A stretch of 64,000 nucleotides of DNA from Massilia sp. UMI-21. GTDB taxonomy: Bacteria > Pseudomonadota > Gammaproteobacteria > Burkholderiales > Burkholderiaceae_D. The notes under the pieces are model-generated. The model was not told the DNA's origin. It saw only the letters and a list, made by a program, of their open reading frames with translations, and did no database searches. The stretch covers positions 1,674,001 to 1,738,000 of the forward strand of contig CP063848.1 of assembly GCA_015277795.1 (NCBI GenBank), given 5' to 3'. The first letter of the stretch is position 1, and each line of letters opens with the position of its first letter. This document shows, piece after piece, positions 1-9,535 of the stretch. The position numbers were made by a program, and so were the translations under genes.

Positions 1-1
1 C

Positions 2-1843
2 CAGGCCCTCATCAAGGCCGCTGCGCGCGAAACCGGCGCCACCGACTTGAACAACAACTCGCTCAAGGTCATCGCCGACCACATCCGCGCGGCTTCCTTC
101 ATGATCGTCGACGGCATCATCCCGAGCAGCGAAGGCCACGGCTACGTCCTGCGCCGCATCATCCGCCGCGCGCTGCGCCACGGCCACAAGCTGGGCCAGA
201 CCAAGCCGTTCTTCTACAAACTGGTGGCCGACCTCGATCTCGAGATGGGCGAAGCCTATCCGGAACTGCGCGACGCGAAAGAGCGCGTGGCGCAAGTGCT
301 CAAGGCCGAGGAAGAGCGCTTCGGCGAAACGCTCGAAAACGGCATGAAGATCCTGGAAGCGCAACTGGCCAAGGATGCGAAGAACCTGGACGGCGCCACC
401 GCCTTCACCCTGTACGATACTTACGGCTTCCCGCTGGATCTTACCGCCGACATCTGCCGCGAGCGCAATGTCACGCTCGACGAGGCAGGCTTTGCCGCCG
501 CCATGGAGCAGCAGAAGAAGACCGCGCGCGCCGCCGGCAAGTTCAAGATGGCCGCCAAGGTCGAGTACGCGGGCGAGAAGACCAAGTTCGTCGGCTACGA
601 ATCGCTGGCGCACAACACCCATGTGCTGGCCCTGTACGCCGACGGCGTCTCGGTCCAGGAACTGCAGGCCGGCCAGGAAGGCATCGTGGTGCTCGACACC
701 ACCCCGTTCTACGCCGAGTCGGGCGGCCAGGTCGGCGACCAGGGCCAGATCCGCGTGGGCGGCAATGTGTTCGAGGTCGAGGACACCCTGAAGATCCAGG
801 CCGAGGTCTTCGGCCACCACGGCGTGCTGCGCGAGGGTGCGCTGAAGGTCGGCGACACCGTCGACGCCCAGGTCGACACCGCCAAGCGCGCGCGCACCAT
901 CCGCAACCACTCGGCGACCCACCTGATGCACAAGGCCCTGCGCGAAGTGCTGGGCAGCCACGTGCAGCAGAAGGGCTCGCTGGTCGACCCGGACAAGACC
1001 CGCTTCGACTTCAGCCACGGCGCGCCGCTCACGCTCGAGGAAATCGCCAGGGTCGAAACCATCGTCAACCGCGAGATCCTGGAGAACCACCCAACCCAGG
1101 CCCAGCACATGAGCTTCGACGACGCCGTCAAGCACGGCGCCATGGCGCTGTTCGGCGAAAAATACGGCGACAGCGTGCGCGTACTGGACATCGGCTCCTC
1201 GAAAGAGCTGTGCGGCGGCGTGCACGTCACCCGCACCGGCGACATCGGCCTGTTCAAGATCGTGTCGGAAGGCGGCGTGGCCGCCGGCATCCGCCGCGTC
1301 GAGGCGGTGACCGGCGAGGGCGCGCTGGCGCTGGTGCAGTCGATCAACCGCAAGCTGGGGGAAGCCGCCGGTCTACTTAAAACCAGCCCGGACGAGCTGC
1401 CGTCGCGCATCGCCCAGGTGCAGGACCAGGTCAAATCGCTCGAGAAGGAAGTGGCCGCGCTCAAGTCGAAGCTGGCCGCAGGGCAGGGCGACGAGCTGGT
1501 GACCAAGGCAGTGGACGTGAACGGCATCAAGGTGCTGGCCGCGACCATGGAAGGCGCCGACCTCACCGCGCTGCGCGAGACCATGGACAAGCTCAAGGAC
1601 AAGCTGGGCACCGCCGCCATCGTGCTGGCCAGCGTCCTCGATGGCAAGGTCAGCCTGATCGCGGGCGTGACCAAGGACGCCACCGGCAAGGTCAAGGCCG
1701 GCGAACTGGTCAACTTCGTGGCCCAGCAGGTGGGCGGCAAGGGCGGCGGCCGTCCGGACATGGCGCAGGCCGGCGGTACCGACCCGGCTGGCCTGCCGGC
1801 GGCGCTGGCCGGCGTGGCGGGCTGGGTGGGCGAGCGCGCGTAA
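2..1843 (+). CDS. alaS: Alanyl-tRNA synthetase, C-terminal part (5' end outside window)
   Basis: Class II alanyl-tRNA synthetase charges tRNA-Ala in the cytoplasm and deacylates mischarged Ser/Gly-tRNA. The window opens inside the gene; the reading frame is already open at base 2 and gives about 613 residues of a protein normally near 870. The end of the aminoacylation domain ([20 protein letters not shown]) comes first. The editing domain follows, with the zinc-site motifs HSATH (near base 910) and CGGVH (near base 1211). The C-Ala oligomerisation domain ends at the stop, with the glycine-rich [15 protein letters not shown] signature. An intrinsic terminator follows 20 bp after the stop, so this is the last gene of its transcript. 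Identification is secure; only the N-terminus is missing. Confidence 0.97.
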   Translation, partial: QALIKAAARETGATDLNNNSLKVIADHIRAASFMIVDGIIPSSEGHGYVLRRIIRRALRHGHKLGQTKPFFYKLVADLDLEMGEAYPELRDAKERVAQVLKAEEERFGETLENGMKILEAQLAKDAKNLDGATAFTLYDTYGFPLDLTADICRERNVTLDEAGFAAAMEQQKKTARAAGKFKMAAKVEYAGEKTKFVGYESLAHNTHVLALYADGVSVQELQAGQEGIVVLDTTPFYAESGGQVGDQGQIRVGGNVFEVEDTLKIQAEVFGHHGVLREGALKVGDTVDAQVDTAKRARTIRNHSATHLMHKALREVLGSHVQQKGSLVDPDKTRFDFSHGAPLTLEEIARVETIVNREILENHPTQAQHMSFDDAVKHGAMALFGEKYGDSVRVLDIGSSKELCGGVHVTRTGDIGLFKIVSEGGVAAGIRRVEAVTGEGALALVQSINRKLGEAAGLLKTSPDELPSRIAQVQDQVKSLEKEVAALKSKLAAGQGDELVTKAVDVNGIKVLAATMEGADLTALRETMDKLKDKLGTAAIVLASVLDGKVSLIAGVTKDATGKVKAGELVNFVAQQVGGKGGGRPDMAQAGGTDPAGLPAALAGVAGWVGERA

Positions 1844-1863
1844 GCGACGCGGGTGCCATCTGG

Positions 1864-1890
1864 AAAGCGCCGCCTTCGGGCGGCGCTTTT
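1864..1890 (+). terminator. Intrinsic terminator of alaS
   Basis: A 9-bp perfect stem (AGCGCCGCC / GGCGGCGCT) with a TTCG tetraloop is followed by a short T run, 20 bp after the alaS stop. Confidence 0.85.
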
Positions 1891-1947
1891 GCGTTAACCC
1901 ATCCATGCGGCGGGAGGACGCGCGAACCTTGCCGAACTTGCAATTTT

Positions 1948-1976
1948 TTGACACTTGCGGGACTGGTATCTACCAT
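1948..1976 (+). promoter_or_regulatory. Probable sigma-70 promoter upstream of tusA
   Basis: TTGACA at 1948–1953, a 17-bp spacer, then TACCAT at 1971–1976. This lies in the 315-bp gap between alaS and tusA, which holds no credible gene. If used, it gives a leader of roughly 175 nt before the tusA start at 2159. The -35 box is perfect and the -10 box matches four of six positions. Confidence 0.5.
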
Positions 1977-2158
1977 GTGTCGCACCATGACGGTGCCGGA
2001 TGGTTTCGCTTGTGTCTGCCTATGGTGCAATAGCACGGGGAAATTCACAATCGGTTGCAGCCATGCAACAATGTGTGACTATTTTGGTGCGCTGCGTCAT
2101 ACTGCCGGAAAAGGAGTAGTATTCGACTTCCGAGCACCACCTACTATGCAGGCATGCG

Positions 2159-2416
2159 ATGAGCGACACCACAATCGACATTGATACCATGGAATTCCAG
2201 AGAGACCTGGATGCGCGCGGGCTGAATTGCCCGCTGCCGATCCTGAAAGCCAAGAAGGCGCTCGCCGAGATGGAGAGCGGCCAGGTGCTGCGCATCGTGG
2301 CGACCGACACGGGTTCCGTGCGCGACTTCCAGGCATTTGCCAAGCAGACCGGCAATGCGCTGCTGGCCCACACCGCTGAAAACGGCGAATTCACCTTCCT
2401 GATGCGCCGCAAGTAG
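2159..2416 (+). CDS. tusA: TusA-family sulfurtransferase
   Basis: Small cytoplasmic sulfur carrier of the TusA/SirA/YeeD family (85 aa). These proteins hold persulfide sulfur on a conserved cysteine for tRNA thiolation and other sulfur-transfer reactions. The family hallmark CPxP is visible as NCPLPILKAKKAL near residue 25, followed by the alternating strand/helix pattern typical of the two-layer fold. Two further family positions (TDTGSVRDFQAFAKQTGN) support membership. It stands alone between alaS and etfB, with its own probable promoter. Which pathway it serves (tRNA 2-thiouridine or other) cannot be told, because no tusBCDE partners lie nearby. Confidence 0.9.
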   Translation: MSDTTIDIDTMEFQRDLDARGLNCPLPILKAKKALAEMESGQVLRIVATDTGSVRDFQAFAKQTGNALLAHTAENGEFTFLMRRK

Positions 2417-2594
2417 GCCGCGCAGGGGCGCGTCCCGGGCGCGTCCCGGGCGTGCCCGGTAGCGCCGGCGCGTGCGCCGTGCTGCCCGAGGATGGGCGCC
2501 GCAAGCAGAGCGGGGCAGTCGTGCGCCAGTCCCGTGCCATCTTTCCCAAAACCGGTATGATGACGTTTTAGTCGGAAACTTCTAACTAAAAATC

Positions 2595-2606
2595 GCACGA
2601 TCGTGC
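2595..2606. promoter_or_regulatory. 12-bp perfect palindrome upstream of etfB
   Basis: GCACGATCGTGC is a perfect palindrome ending 7 bp before the likely -35 region of the etfBA promoter. Its position suits an operator for a dimeric repressor, but no regulator is identified. Confidence 0.35.
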
Positions 2607-2612
2607 TTTAAT

Positions 2613-2642
2613 TTCGACCTGAAGCCGAATTTCTCTTATAAT
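2613..2642 (+). promoter_or_regulatory. Probable promoter of etfBA
   Basis: A perfect TATAAT at 2637–2642 lies 48 bp before the etfB start. The -35 region is weak (TTCGAC at 2613–2618, 18-bp spacer), which would suit an activated or repressed promoter. Confidence 0.6.
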
Positions 2643-2689
2643 CAAGGCCATTTTCGTCTGTCACCCATTCCATTTTCTAAAGGCACCCT

Positions 2690-3439
2690 ATGAAAGTCCT
2701 GGTACCCGTCAAACGCGTGGTCGACTATAACGTCAAGGTCCGCGTCAAATCCGACGGCAGCGGCGTGGATATCGCCAATGTCAAGATGTCGATGAACCCG
2801 TTCGACGAGATCGCGCTGGAAGAAGCCACGCGCCTGAAGGAAGCCGGCAAGGTCACCGAAGTGGTGGCCGTGTCGGTGGGTGTGCCGCAGTGCCAGGAAA
2901 CCCTGCGCACCGGCATGGCCATCGGCGCCGACCGCGGCATCCTGGTCGAGACCAGCGTCGAGACCGAACCGCTGGCCGTGGCCAAGATCATGAAGGCGCT
3001 GGCCGACAAGGAACAGCCGCAGCTGATCATCCTGGGCAAGCAGGCGATCGACGACGATTCGAACCAGACCGGCCAGATGCTGGCAGCCCTGCTGGGCTGG
3101 CCGCAAGCCACCTTCGCCTCGAAAGTGGTGCTGGAAGACGGTAAAGTGACCGTGACCCGCGAAGTGGACGGCGGCCTGGAAACCGTGGCCCTGAGCTTGC
3201 CGGCGATCGTCACCACCGACCTGCGCCTGAACGAGCCGCGCTATGTGACGCTGCCGAACATCATGAAGGCCAAGAAGAAGCCGCTGGAAACCATCAAGCC
3301 GGAAGACCTGGGCGTCGACGTGAGCCCGCGCCTGAAGACCCTGAAGGTCGCCGAGCCGGCCAAGCGCTCGGCCGGCGTCAAGGTGCCGGACGTGGCGACC
3401 CTGGTGCAGAAGCTGCGCACCGAAGCCAAGGTTATCTAA
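2690..3439 (+). CDS. etfB: Electron transfer flavoprotein subunit beta
   Basis: Beta subunit (249 aa) of the soluble ETF heterodimer. ETF takes electrons from acyl-CoA and other flavoprotein dehydrogenases and passes them to the membrane ETF:quinone oxidoreductase. The protein starts [17 protein letters not shown] and carries the EtfB signature around residues 155–205 (DGGLETV, then [19 protein letters not shown]). Length is normal for the family. etfA starts 33 bp downstream and an acyl-CoA dehydrogenase follows, so the three form a functional neighbourhood for fatty-acid oxidation. A TATAAT box lies 48 bp upstream. Confidence 0.97.
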   Translation: MKVLVPVKRVVDYNVKVRVKSDGSGVDIANVKMSMNPFDEIALEEATRLKEAGKVTEVVAVSVGVPQCQETLRTGMAIGADRGILVETSVETEPLAVAKIMKALADKEQPQLIILGKQAIDDDSNQTGQMLAALLGWPQATFASKVVLEDGKVTVTREVDGGLETVALSLPAIVTTDLRLNEPRYVTLPNIMKAKKKPLETIKPEDLGVDVSPRLKTLKVAEPAKRSAGVKVPDVATLVQKLRTEAKVI

Positions 3440-3472
3440 CAGCGGTTCTGTACCCAATACATAGGAAATAAC

Positions 3473-4402
3473 ATGGTCGCACTCGTCATTGCTGAACACG
3501 ACAACGGCTCCCTCAAGGGCGCTACCCACCACACCGTGACTGCCGCCGCCCAGTGCGGCGACGAGGTCCACATCCTGGTCGCCGGCTCCGGCTGCGGCGC
3601 CGCCGCCGAAGCCGCCGCGCAGATCGCGGGCGTCGCCAAGGTGCTGGTCGCCGACGCGCCGCACTTCGCCGACGGCCTGGCCGAGAACGTCGCCGAGCAG
3701 ATCCTGGCGATCGCCGGCAACTACTCCCACATCCTGGCTCCGGCCACCGCCTACGGCAAGAACATCCTGCCGCGCGTGGCCGCCAAGCTGGACGTGGCCC
3801 AGATCTCGGAAATCACCAAGGTCGATTCCCCGGACACCTTCGAGCGCCCGATCTACGCCGGTAACGCCATCGCCACCGTGCAGTCGAGCGACAGCGTGAA
3901 GGTCATCACCGTGCGCGGCACCGCGTTCGACTCCGCCGCCGCCGGCGGTTCGGCTGCCGTGGAGCAGATCGCAGCCGTCGCCGACTTCGGCAAGTCGGCC
4001 TTTGTCGGTCGCGAACTGGCCAAGTCCGACCGTCCGGAACTGACCGCCGCCAAGATCATCGTGTCGGGCGGCCGCGGCATCGGCTCGGCCGAGAACTTCA
4101 AGCTGCTCGAGCCGCTGGCCGACAAGCTGGGCGCCGCCATGGGCGCCTCGCGCGCCGCCGTCGACGCCGGCTTCGTGCCGAACGACTGGCAGGTTGGCCA
4201 GACCGGCAAGATCGTCGCCCCGAACCTGTACATCGCGGTCGGCATCTCGGGCGCGATCCAGCACCTGGCCGGCATGAAGGACTCCAAGACCATCGTCGCC
4301 ATCAACAAGGATCCGGAAGCGCCGATCTTCTCGGTGGCCGACTACGGCCTGGTGGGCGACCTGTTCGAAGTCGTTCCGCAGCTGGTCAAGGAACTGGGCT
4401 GA
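3473..4402 (+). CDS. etfA: Electron transfer flavoprotein subunit alpha
   Basis: FAD-binding alpha subunit of ETF (309 aa). The N-terminal half is the Rossmann-like domain shared with EtfB ([12 protein letters not shown] at the start). The C-terminal half is the FAD domain, with [13 protein letters not shown], the [19 protein letters not shown] stretch and the ending [21 protein letters not shown], all diagnostic of EtfA. It lies 33 bp after etfB and is almost certainly co-transcribed with it. The partner dehydrogenase gene follows at 4496. Confidence 0.97.
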   Translation: MVALVIAEHDNGSLKGATHHTVTAAAQCGDEVHILVAGSGCGAAAEAAAQIAGVAKVLVADAPHFADGLAENVAEQILAIAGNYSHILAPATAYGKNILPRVAAKLDVAQISEITKVDSPDTFERPIYAGNAIATVQSSDSVKVITVRGTAFDSAAAGGSAAVEQIAAVADFGKSAFVGRELAKSDRPELTAAKIIVSGGRGIGSAENFKLLEPLADKLGAAMGASRAAVDAGFVPNDWQVGQTGKIVAPNLYIAVGISGAIQHLAGMKDSKTIVAINKDPEAPIFSVADYGLVGDLFEVVPQLVKELG

Positions 4403-4495
4403 TCGGCGCATAGGCCCTCTATCGTCGCTCCCGTGTGGCCTCGAGGCTGCGCCGGGGCGACGTTTTTACGTGAAGCGTCACATCAGGAGACAAAG

Positions 4496-6286
4496 GTGAG
4501 CTACCAAGCCCCGCTGAAAGACATGCAGTTCGTCCTGAACGAACTGGCGAACCTGGCCGAGATCAATCAACTCCCGGGCTGCGAAGACGCGACCCCGGAC
4601 ACCGTCGATGCCGTGCTCGAAGAAAGCGCGAAGTTCTGCGGTGAAGTCGTCGCCCCGCTGAACCACGCGGGCGATAAGGAACCCAGCTTCTGGAAAGACG
4701 GCAGCGTCACCACCTCGAAGGGCTTCCGCGACGCCTTCCGCGCCTTCGCCGAAGGCGGCTGGCAGGGCATCCAGCATCCGAGCGAGTTCGGCGGGCAGGG
4801 CCTGCCGAAGCTGGTCGCTACGCCGTGCATGGAAATGCTGCACGCGGCCAACCTGTCGTTCGCGCTGGCGCCGCTGCTGACCGACGGCGCCATCGAGGCG
4901 CTGCTCACCGCTGGTTCCGACGAGCAGAAAAAGCTGTTCCTCGAGCCGCTCATCAGCGGCAAGTGGACCGGCACCATGAACCTGACCGAGCCGCAGGCCG
5001 GTTCCGACCTGGCCGCCGTGCGCACCCGCGCCGAGCCGCAGGGCGACGGCACCTACAAGATCTTCGGCACCAAGATCTTCATCACCTACGGCGAGCACGA
5101 CATGGCGGAGAACATCATCCACCTGGTGCTGGCGCGCACCCCGGATGCGCCGGCGGGCGTGAAGGGCATCTCGCTGTTCATCGTGCCGAAGTTCCTGGTG
5201 GGCGCCGACGGTTCCCTTGGTGAGCGCAACGACGCTCACTGCGTCTCGATCGAGCACAAGCTGGGCATCAAGGCCTCGCCGACGGCGGTGCTGCAGTTCG
5301 GCGACCACGGCGGCGCCATCGGCACCCTGGTGGGCGAAGAGAACCGCGGCCTCGAATACATGTTCATCATGATGAACGCGGCCCGCTTCGGCGTCGGCAT
5401 GCAGGGCGTCGGCCTGGCCGAACGCGCCTACCAGCAGGCGGTGACCTTCGCCAAGGACCGTGTCCAGTCGCGCGAAGTGGCGGGTTCGCCCGGCCCGGTG
5501 GCGATCATCAACCACCCGGACGTGCGCCGCATGCTGATGTCGATGCGCTCGCAGACGGAGGGTGCGCGCGCGCTGGCCTACGTCGGCGCCGCCCTGTCGG
5601 ACATCGCGCACAACCACCTTGATGAAGCGACCCGCAAGGCGAATCTGGCCGTGTACGAATATCTGGTCCCGATCATCAAGGGCTGGTCGACCGAGATGAG
5701 CGAGAACGTGGCGCGCGACGGCGTGCAGGTGCATGGCGGCATGGGCTTCATCGAAGAGACCGGCGCGGCCCAGCACTTCCGCGACGCCAAGATCCTGACC
5801 ATCTACGAAGGCACCACCGCGATCCAGGCCAACGACCTGGTGGGCCGCAAGACCGTGCGTGACGGCGGCGCCGTGGCCAAGGGCCTGATCGCCCAGGTGC
5901 GCGCGGTCGAGGCGCAGCTGGGTGAGCTCGAAGGAGAAGAGTTCGCCGCGATCCGCCGCCAGCTGGCGCTGGGTTCGGTCGCGCTGGAAGAAGTGGTCGA
6001 CTTCGTGGTGGCGAATGCCAAGCTTGATGTGCGCGCGGTGTTCGCCGGCAGCGTGCTGTACCTGAAGCTGGCCGGCATCGTACTGGGCGGCTGGCAGATG
6101 GCGCGCGCGGCGCTGGTCGCGCAGCGCAAGCTGGCGGCAGGCGAGGGCGATGCCTCCTTCCTGCGTGCGAAGATCGCCACCGCGCGCTTCTTCGCCGACC
6201 ACGTGCTCTCGAGCGCCCCTGGCCTGCGCACCGCCATCGTCGAAGGCGCGCCGGGCGTGCTGGCGCTGGAAGTCGATCAGTTCTGA
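4496..6286 (+). CDS. Acyl-CoA dehydrogenase (long, ~596-aa family)
   Basis: FAD-dependent acyl-CoA dehydrogenase that would deliver electrons to the ETF encoded just upstream. At 596 residues it belongs to the longer acyl-CoA dehydrogenase group with an extra C-terminal domain (DmdC/FadE-like), not the 380-residue classical group. Visible family motifs are MNLTEPQAGSDLAAVRTRA (near residue 160), the C-terminal helical domain with GGMGFIEETGAAQHFRDAKI, and the FAD-contact motif IYEGTTAIQANDLVGRK. I chose the GTG at 4496 because an AGGAGA box lies 6 bp upstream and family members begin SYQAPLKDM; an earlier in-frame ATG at 4433 would add an unlikely 21-residue leader. Substrate chain length cannot be read from the sequence. 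Confidence 0.92.
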   Translation: MSYQAPLKDMQFVLNELANLAEINQLPGCEDATPDTVDAVLEESAKFCGEVVAPLNHAGDKEPSFWKDGSVTTSKGFRDAFRAFAEGGWQGIQHPSEFGGQGLPKLVATPCMEMLHAANLSFALAPLLTDGAIEALLTAGSDEQKKLFLEPLISGKWTGTMNLTEPQAGSDLAAVRTRAEPQGDGTYKIFGTKIFITYGEHDMAENIIHLVLARTPDAPAGVKGISLFIVPKFLVGADGSLGERNDAHCVSIEHKLGIKASPTAVLQFGDHGGAIGTLVGEENRGLEYMFIMMNAARFGVGMQGVGLAERAYQQAVTFAKDRVQSREVAGSPGPVAIINHPDVRRMLMSMRSQTEGARALAYVGAALSDIAHNHLDEATRKANLAVYEYLVPIIKGWSTEMSENVARDGVQVHGGMGFIEETGAAQHFRDAKILTIYEGTTAIQANDLVGRKTVRDGGAVAKGLIAQVRAVEAQLGELEGEEFAAIRRQLALGSVALEEVVDFVVANAKLDVRAVFAGSVLYLKLAGIVLGGWQMARAALVAQRKLAAGEGDASFLRAKIATARFFADHVLSSAPGLRTAIVEGAPGVLALEVDQF

Positions 6287-6298
6287 TCCGACTGATTC

Positions 6299-6418
6299 TG
6301 TAGGGTGGGCGACTTGTGAACTGGTCCACAGGACCAGTTCACCCCGCGCGTTCAAACCTGGCATGAATTGCTGCAACGCTGTTCATTCTCCGGCCTGAAC
6401 TGCGCTGCCCTCCCTACA
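6299..6418. repeat. Palindromic intergenic repeat (MITE-like)
   Basis: A 120-bp block between two convergent genes is bounded by 12-bp terminal inverted repeats: TGTAGGGTGGGC at 6299–6310, matched with one mismatch at 6407–6418. Inside is a perfect 12-bp hairpin (GTGAACTGGTCC, loop ACA, then its complement, 6316–6342). There is no coding potential. The form is that of a short non-autonomous palindromic element; the hairpin may also act as a transcription stop between the two genes. Confidence 0.55.
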
Positions 6419-6427
6419 CCCCCCCCC

Positions 6428-6841
6428 TCAGCCGTACGACCCACCCGTATAGAGCAGGTCGAACACCCGTGCGATCGTCCCGATCAGCACGATCGCGCCC
6501 ACCCCCAGGATCAGCACCAGCAGCAGCGCCAGCATCCAGTTCGAGCGCGAGCGCTTGCCGCTGCCCCCGTTATACTGCGCATCCCAGGCTTCGTCCGGCG
6601 TCAGGCCGATGACCAGACCCTCGACGAAGCCGGCGATGGTCGACACCAGCAGCGGCAAGATCACATAGAAGGGATGCGGCTGCACCGCGCCGTACAGGAT
6701 GCCGGTGAGCGGCAGACTGCACAGGTGCAGCAGCCCGAGCCGGTCGACGCTGCCTTTCAGGTAGAAGCGGTGGGCGCCAAGCCCGCCCAGCAGCAGGGCG
6801 AGCAGGGTGGCGAAGGTTTTGTTCTTGTGCCGGACAGCCAT
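6428..6841 (-). CDS. TM2 domain-containing membrane protein
   Basis: A 137-residue inner-membrane protein. The N-terminal third carries the TM2 signature: a charged start (MAVRHKNKTFATLLALLLGG), then LGAHRFYLKG, then a second hydrophobic segment. Further hydrophobic stretches follow (YVILPLLVSTIAGFVEGLVI and LALLLVLILGVGAIVLIG), giving about four membrane segments. TM2 proteins have no settled bacterial function. The start is either 6841 or two codons earlier at 6847; no strong ribosome binding site separates them. It is convergent with the acyl-CoA dehydrogenase and divergent from the ATPase at 6965. Confidence 0.8.
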   Translation of the reverse strand: MAVRHKNKTFATLLALLLGGLGAHRFYLKGSVDRLGLLHLCSLPLTGILYGAVQPHPFYVILPLLVSTIAGFVEGLVIGLTPDEAWDAQYNGGSGKRSRSNWMLALLLVLILGVGAIVLIGTIARVFDLLYTGGSYG

Positions 6842-6964
6842 GAGCATTGCCAAAAGTTCAGGAAAACAGGAGTATGGTGCAAAATGACAAGGAAGGCACG
6901 CCTTGCGTGAACCCGGCCGTGCGCCGCCTGTCAAACCGCCCAAGCCCATCCGAACCCGTCCACC

Positions 6965-7696
6965 ATGCTCAAGACGCGCTCCTACCTCGCTGAAGTCCAG
7001 CTCAAGCCGGGCGCGCCGCTCGAGCCGCCGGTATTTCCGTTCACGCTGCCGGCGATCCGCTCCCTTGAGCGCCTGGCCTTGCACCCGAGCGTCACCTTCC
7101 TGGTTGGCGAAAACGGCTCGGGCAAGTCGACGCTGCTCGAAGCCATCGCCCTCGGCATGGGCTTCAACGCCGAGGGCGGCAGCCGCAATTTCAACTTCGC
7201 CACGCGGGCATCGCATTCGGATCTGCATGAGCACCTGCGCTTCGTGCGCGGCGTCGAGCGGCCGCGGGACGGCTTCTTCCTGCGTGCCGAAAGCTTCTTT
7301 AACGTCAGCACCGAAATCGAGCGCCTTGGCGCCCTGCGTTCCTATGGCAGCAGGCCACTGCACGAACAGTCCCACGGGGAGGCATTCCTCGCCCTGTTCA
7401 TGCATCGCTTCGGCAAGGAGGGCTTCTACGCCCTGGACGAGCCCGAGGCCGCGCTGTCGCCCCAGCGCCAGCTTGCCCTGCTGAGCCGCCTGCACGACCT
7501 GGTGCAAGATCGCTGCCAGTTCGTCATCGCCACCCATTCCCCCATCCTGATGGCCTACCCGAATGCCCTGATCTACGCGTTTGGCGAGCAGGGCATACGC
7601 GAAGTCGCCTACGAGGATACGGAACACTACCGCGTCACGCGCGACTTCCTGGCCAATCCGGCCCGCATGTTGCGTGTCCTGATGAGCGATGAATAG
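6965..7696 (+). CDS. AAA family ATPase (ABC-ATPase fold, stand-alone)
   Basis: A 243-residue cytoplasmic ATPase of the AAA_21/RecF-like ABC-ATPase group. Walker A is GENGSGKST (near residue 48), the Q-loop region follows, and Walker B with catalytic Glu is [12 protein letters not shown] (near residue 158). A switch histidine follows in [11 protein letters not shown]. It has no membrane partner or nuclease domain and no toxin or defence neighbours, so a transporter or OLD-type role is not supported. Housekeeping proteins of this compact form are common in proteobacteria but their role is not defined. A gap of 193 bp with the ribosomal promoter follows. Confidence 0.8.
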   Translation: MLKTRSYLAEVQLKPGAPLEPPVFPFTLPAIRSLERLALHPSVTFLVGENGSGKSTLLEAIALGMGFNAEGGSRNFNFATRASHSDLHEHLRFVRGVERPRDGFFLRAESFFNVSTEIERLGALRSYGSRPLHEQSHGEAFLALFMHRFGKEGFYALDEPEAALSPQRQLALLSRLHDLVQDRCQFVIATHSPILMAYPNALIYAFGEQGIREVAYEDTEHYRVTRDFLANPARMLRVLMSDE

Positions 7697-7819
7697 GGGA
7701 GGGCGGCCAACAGAGAAGCGGCTAACGGTGGCGGTGTGGCCAGAAATCGGCGATAATGCTCAATTCGCCGAACTTCACGTTGCCGCCTTGCTCCATGCGC
7801 GCCGTGTTGCTATAAACGC

Positions 7820-7849
7820 TTGCCCCTATCCAGGCATGCGCGCTATAAT
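7820..7849 (+). promoter_or_regulatory. Probable promoter of the rpsP operon
   Basis: TTGCCC at 7820–7825, an 18-bp spacer and a perfect TATAAT at 7844–7849, 40 bp before the rpsP start. This is the expected place for the main promoter of rpsP–rimM–trmD–rplS. Confidence 0.6.
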
Positions 7850-7889
7850 CGTCGGCTTTCTCCGTCCAATACAACTTTTTGGAAATATT

Positions 7890-8138
7890 ATGGTCGTTAT
7901 CCGTTTGGCTCGTGGCGGCGCAAAAAAGCGCCCGTTCTACAACATCGTTGCAACCGATTCGCGTAACCGTCGCGATGGCCGTTTCATCGAGCGCATCGGT
8001 TTCTACAACCCGATGGCATCGGGCGCTGAAGTCGGCCTGCGTATCGCTGCTGACCGTCTGGCTCACTGGCAAGGCGTTGGCGCACAACTGTCGCCGACCG
8101 TCGCTCGCCTGGTTGCAAACCAGCAGCCTGCAGCCTAA
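7890..8138 (+). CDS. rpsP: 30S ribosomal protein S16
   Basis: S16 (82 aa) binds 16S rRNA early in 30S assembly. The start [20 protein letters not shown] is diagnostic, followed by the conserved [14 protein letters not shown] segment. It is the first gene of the classic four-gene translation operon rpsP–rimM–trmD–rplS, with rimM 16 bp downstream and a TATAAT box 40 bp upstream. An earlier in-frame start near 7689 was rejected because family members begin at this methionine. Confidence 0.98.
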   Translation: MVVIRLARGGAKKRPFYNIVATDSRNRRDGRFIERIGFYNPMASGAEVGLRIAADRLAHWQGVGAQLSPTVARLVANQQPAA

Positions 8139-8154
8139 GTAAGGTAAGCAAGGT

Positions 8155-8718
8155 TTGACCGATTCGGCAGCATCCGGGGTGCAAGTCCCTGACGACCTGG
8201 TCCAGGTCGGTTATGTGTCCGGCGCATTCGGGATCGTGGGCGGCCTGCGTGTCACCCCGTTCTCGACGGACGCCGACGCGCTGCTGAACGTCAAGACCTG
8301 GTGGCTCGACAAGCCGACCCTGCATGCCGTTTCGGTACGCACGGCAAAGATGCATGGTGGCGACGTGGTTGCCACCCTGGTCGGCATGCGCGACCGTAAC
8401 GACGCCGAAGCGCTCAAGGGCGCCGCGGTCTCGGTATCGCGCAGCGAGTTCCCGAAGCTCGAAGAAGACGAATACTACTGGTCCGACCTGATCGGACTGG
8501 ATGTGGTCAACCTGGAGGGCGCAGCCCTCGGCAAGGTGACCGACATGATGCACAACGGCGCGCAGTCGATCCTCCTGATCACGCCCGCGGCATCGGACAA
8601 TACGGGTGCTCCTGATGCCAAGGTATCGGAGCGCCTGGTGCCGTTCGTCGAGCAGTTCGTCAAGAACGTCGACCTGGACGGCAAACTGATTACCCTCGAA
8701 TGGGGTCTGGATTATTGA
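8155..8718 (+). CDS. rimM: Ribosome maturation factor RimM
   Basis: RimM (187 aa) helps mature the 3' domain of 16S rRNA and binds S19. The N-terminal beta-barrel domain opens with VQVGYVSGAFGIVGGLRVTPFS, the family's G-x-(HF)G-hxGxhxV pattern. The C-terminal PRC-barrel domain contains EYYWSDLIGLDVVNLEG and ends LEWGLDY, the usual terminus. The start is a TTG preceded by a GTAAGCAAGG purine stretch, which fits the 16-bp gap from rpsP. Second gene of the rpsP operon. Confidence 0.96.
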   Translation: MTDSAASGVQVPDDLVQVGYVSGAFGIVGGLRVTPFSTDADALLNVKTWWLDKPTLHAVSVRTAKMHGGDVVATLVGMRDRNDAEALKGAAVSVSRSEFPKLEEDEYYWSDLIGLDVVNLEGAALGKVTDMMHNGAQSILLITPAASDNTGAPDAKVSERLVPFVEQFVKNVDLDGKLITLEWGLDY

Positions 8719-8756
8719 CCCGCGTGCTGGTATGCGGCGCATGAGGCGAGGTAGCG

Positions 8757-9518
8757 ATGCAGTTTGACGTCGTGAGCCTGTTTCCGGAGATGTTCGCGGC
8801 GCTGACGCAGTCGGGCGTGACCCGGCGCGGCATCGAGCAGGGGCGCTGGGGTCTGACGATCTGGAACCCGCGCGACTTCACGCAGGACCGCCACCGCACC
8901 GTGGATGACCGCCCCTATGGCGGCGGCCCCGGGATGGTGATGCTGGCCAGGCCGCTCGAAGCCGCGATCGGCGCCGCCAAGCAACGGCAAGTCGAGCTGG
9001 GCCTGCCGGCGCCGCGCGTGGTGTACATGTCGCCGCAGGGCAAGCCCCTGACGCACGAGCGGGTGGCGGCCCTGAAGGACGAGCCGGGACTGGTCGTGCT
9101 GTGCGGGCGCTACGAAGGCGTGGACCAGCGTTTGCTGGACCGCTGCGTCGACGAGGAAATCTCGCTCGGCGACTTCGTGCTGTCGGGCGGCGAACTGCCG
9201 GCGATGGCGATGATGGATGCGGTGGTCAGGCTCCTGCCAGGCGTGCTGGGCGACGAAGCCTCGGCGGTCGAAGACAGTTTCGTCAACGGCCTGCTCGATT
9301 CGCCGCATTACACGCGTCCGGAAGTGTACGAAGGCGAACCGGTGCCGCCGGTCCTGATGGGTGGCAACCACGCCGAGATCATGAAGTGGCGCCGCCAGCG
9401 CATGCTGGAGGCGACCCTGAAGAAGCGGCCGGACCAGCTGGCGCGTGCGCGTGCCGCCGGCCAGCTGACGAAAGCCGATGAAAAGTTTCTGGCAGGTTTG
9501 GAAAAACCTGCCGAGTAA
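8757..9518 (+). CDS. trmD: tRNA (guanine-N1)-methyltransferase TrmD
   Basis: SpoU-TrmD (SPOUT) methyltransferase that makes m1G37 next to the anticodon of several tRNAs and prevents +1 frameshifting; 253 aa. It starts [13 protein letters not shown]. The catalytic and SAM-knot motifs are visible as [13 protein letters not shown] (near residue 48), [11 protein letters not shown] (near 113) and [14 protein letters not shown] (near 135). The last codons contain a 9-bp perfect hairpin (9491–9512) that lacks a T run. Third gene of the rpsP operon. Confidence 0.98.
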   Translation: MQFDVVSLFPEMFAALTQSGVTRRGIEQGRWGLTIWNPRDFTQDRHRTVDDRPYGGGPGMVMLARPLEAAIGAAKQRQVELGLPAPRVVYMSPQGKPLTHERVAALKDEPGLVVLCGRYEGVDQRLLDRCVDEEISLGDFVLSGGELPAMAMMDAVVRLLPGVLGDEASAVEDSFVNGLLDSPHYTRPEVYEGEPVPPVLMGGNHAEIMKWRRQRMLEATLKKRPDQLARARAAGQLTKADEKFLAGLEKPAE

Positions 9519-9535
9519 GAATGTAACTTAGGCGC

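Noticed and set aside
2642..4411. Open frame of 589 codons on the minus strand opposite etfBA
   Set aside because: It is a GC-bias shadow of two well-identified genes; its residues are mostly Gly, Ala, His, Arg and Asp with no domain.
4478..6376. Open frame of 632 codons opposite the acyl-CoA dehydrogenase
   Set aside because: Mirror-frame shadow with low-complexity composition; the plus strand encodes a full family protein.
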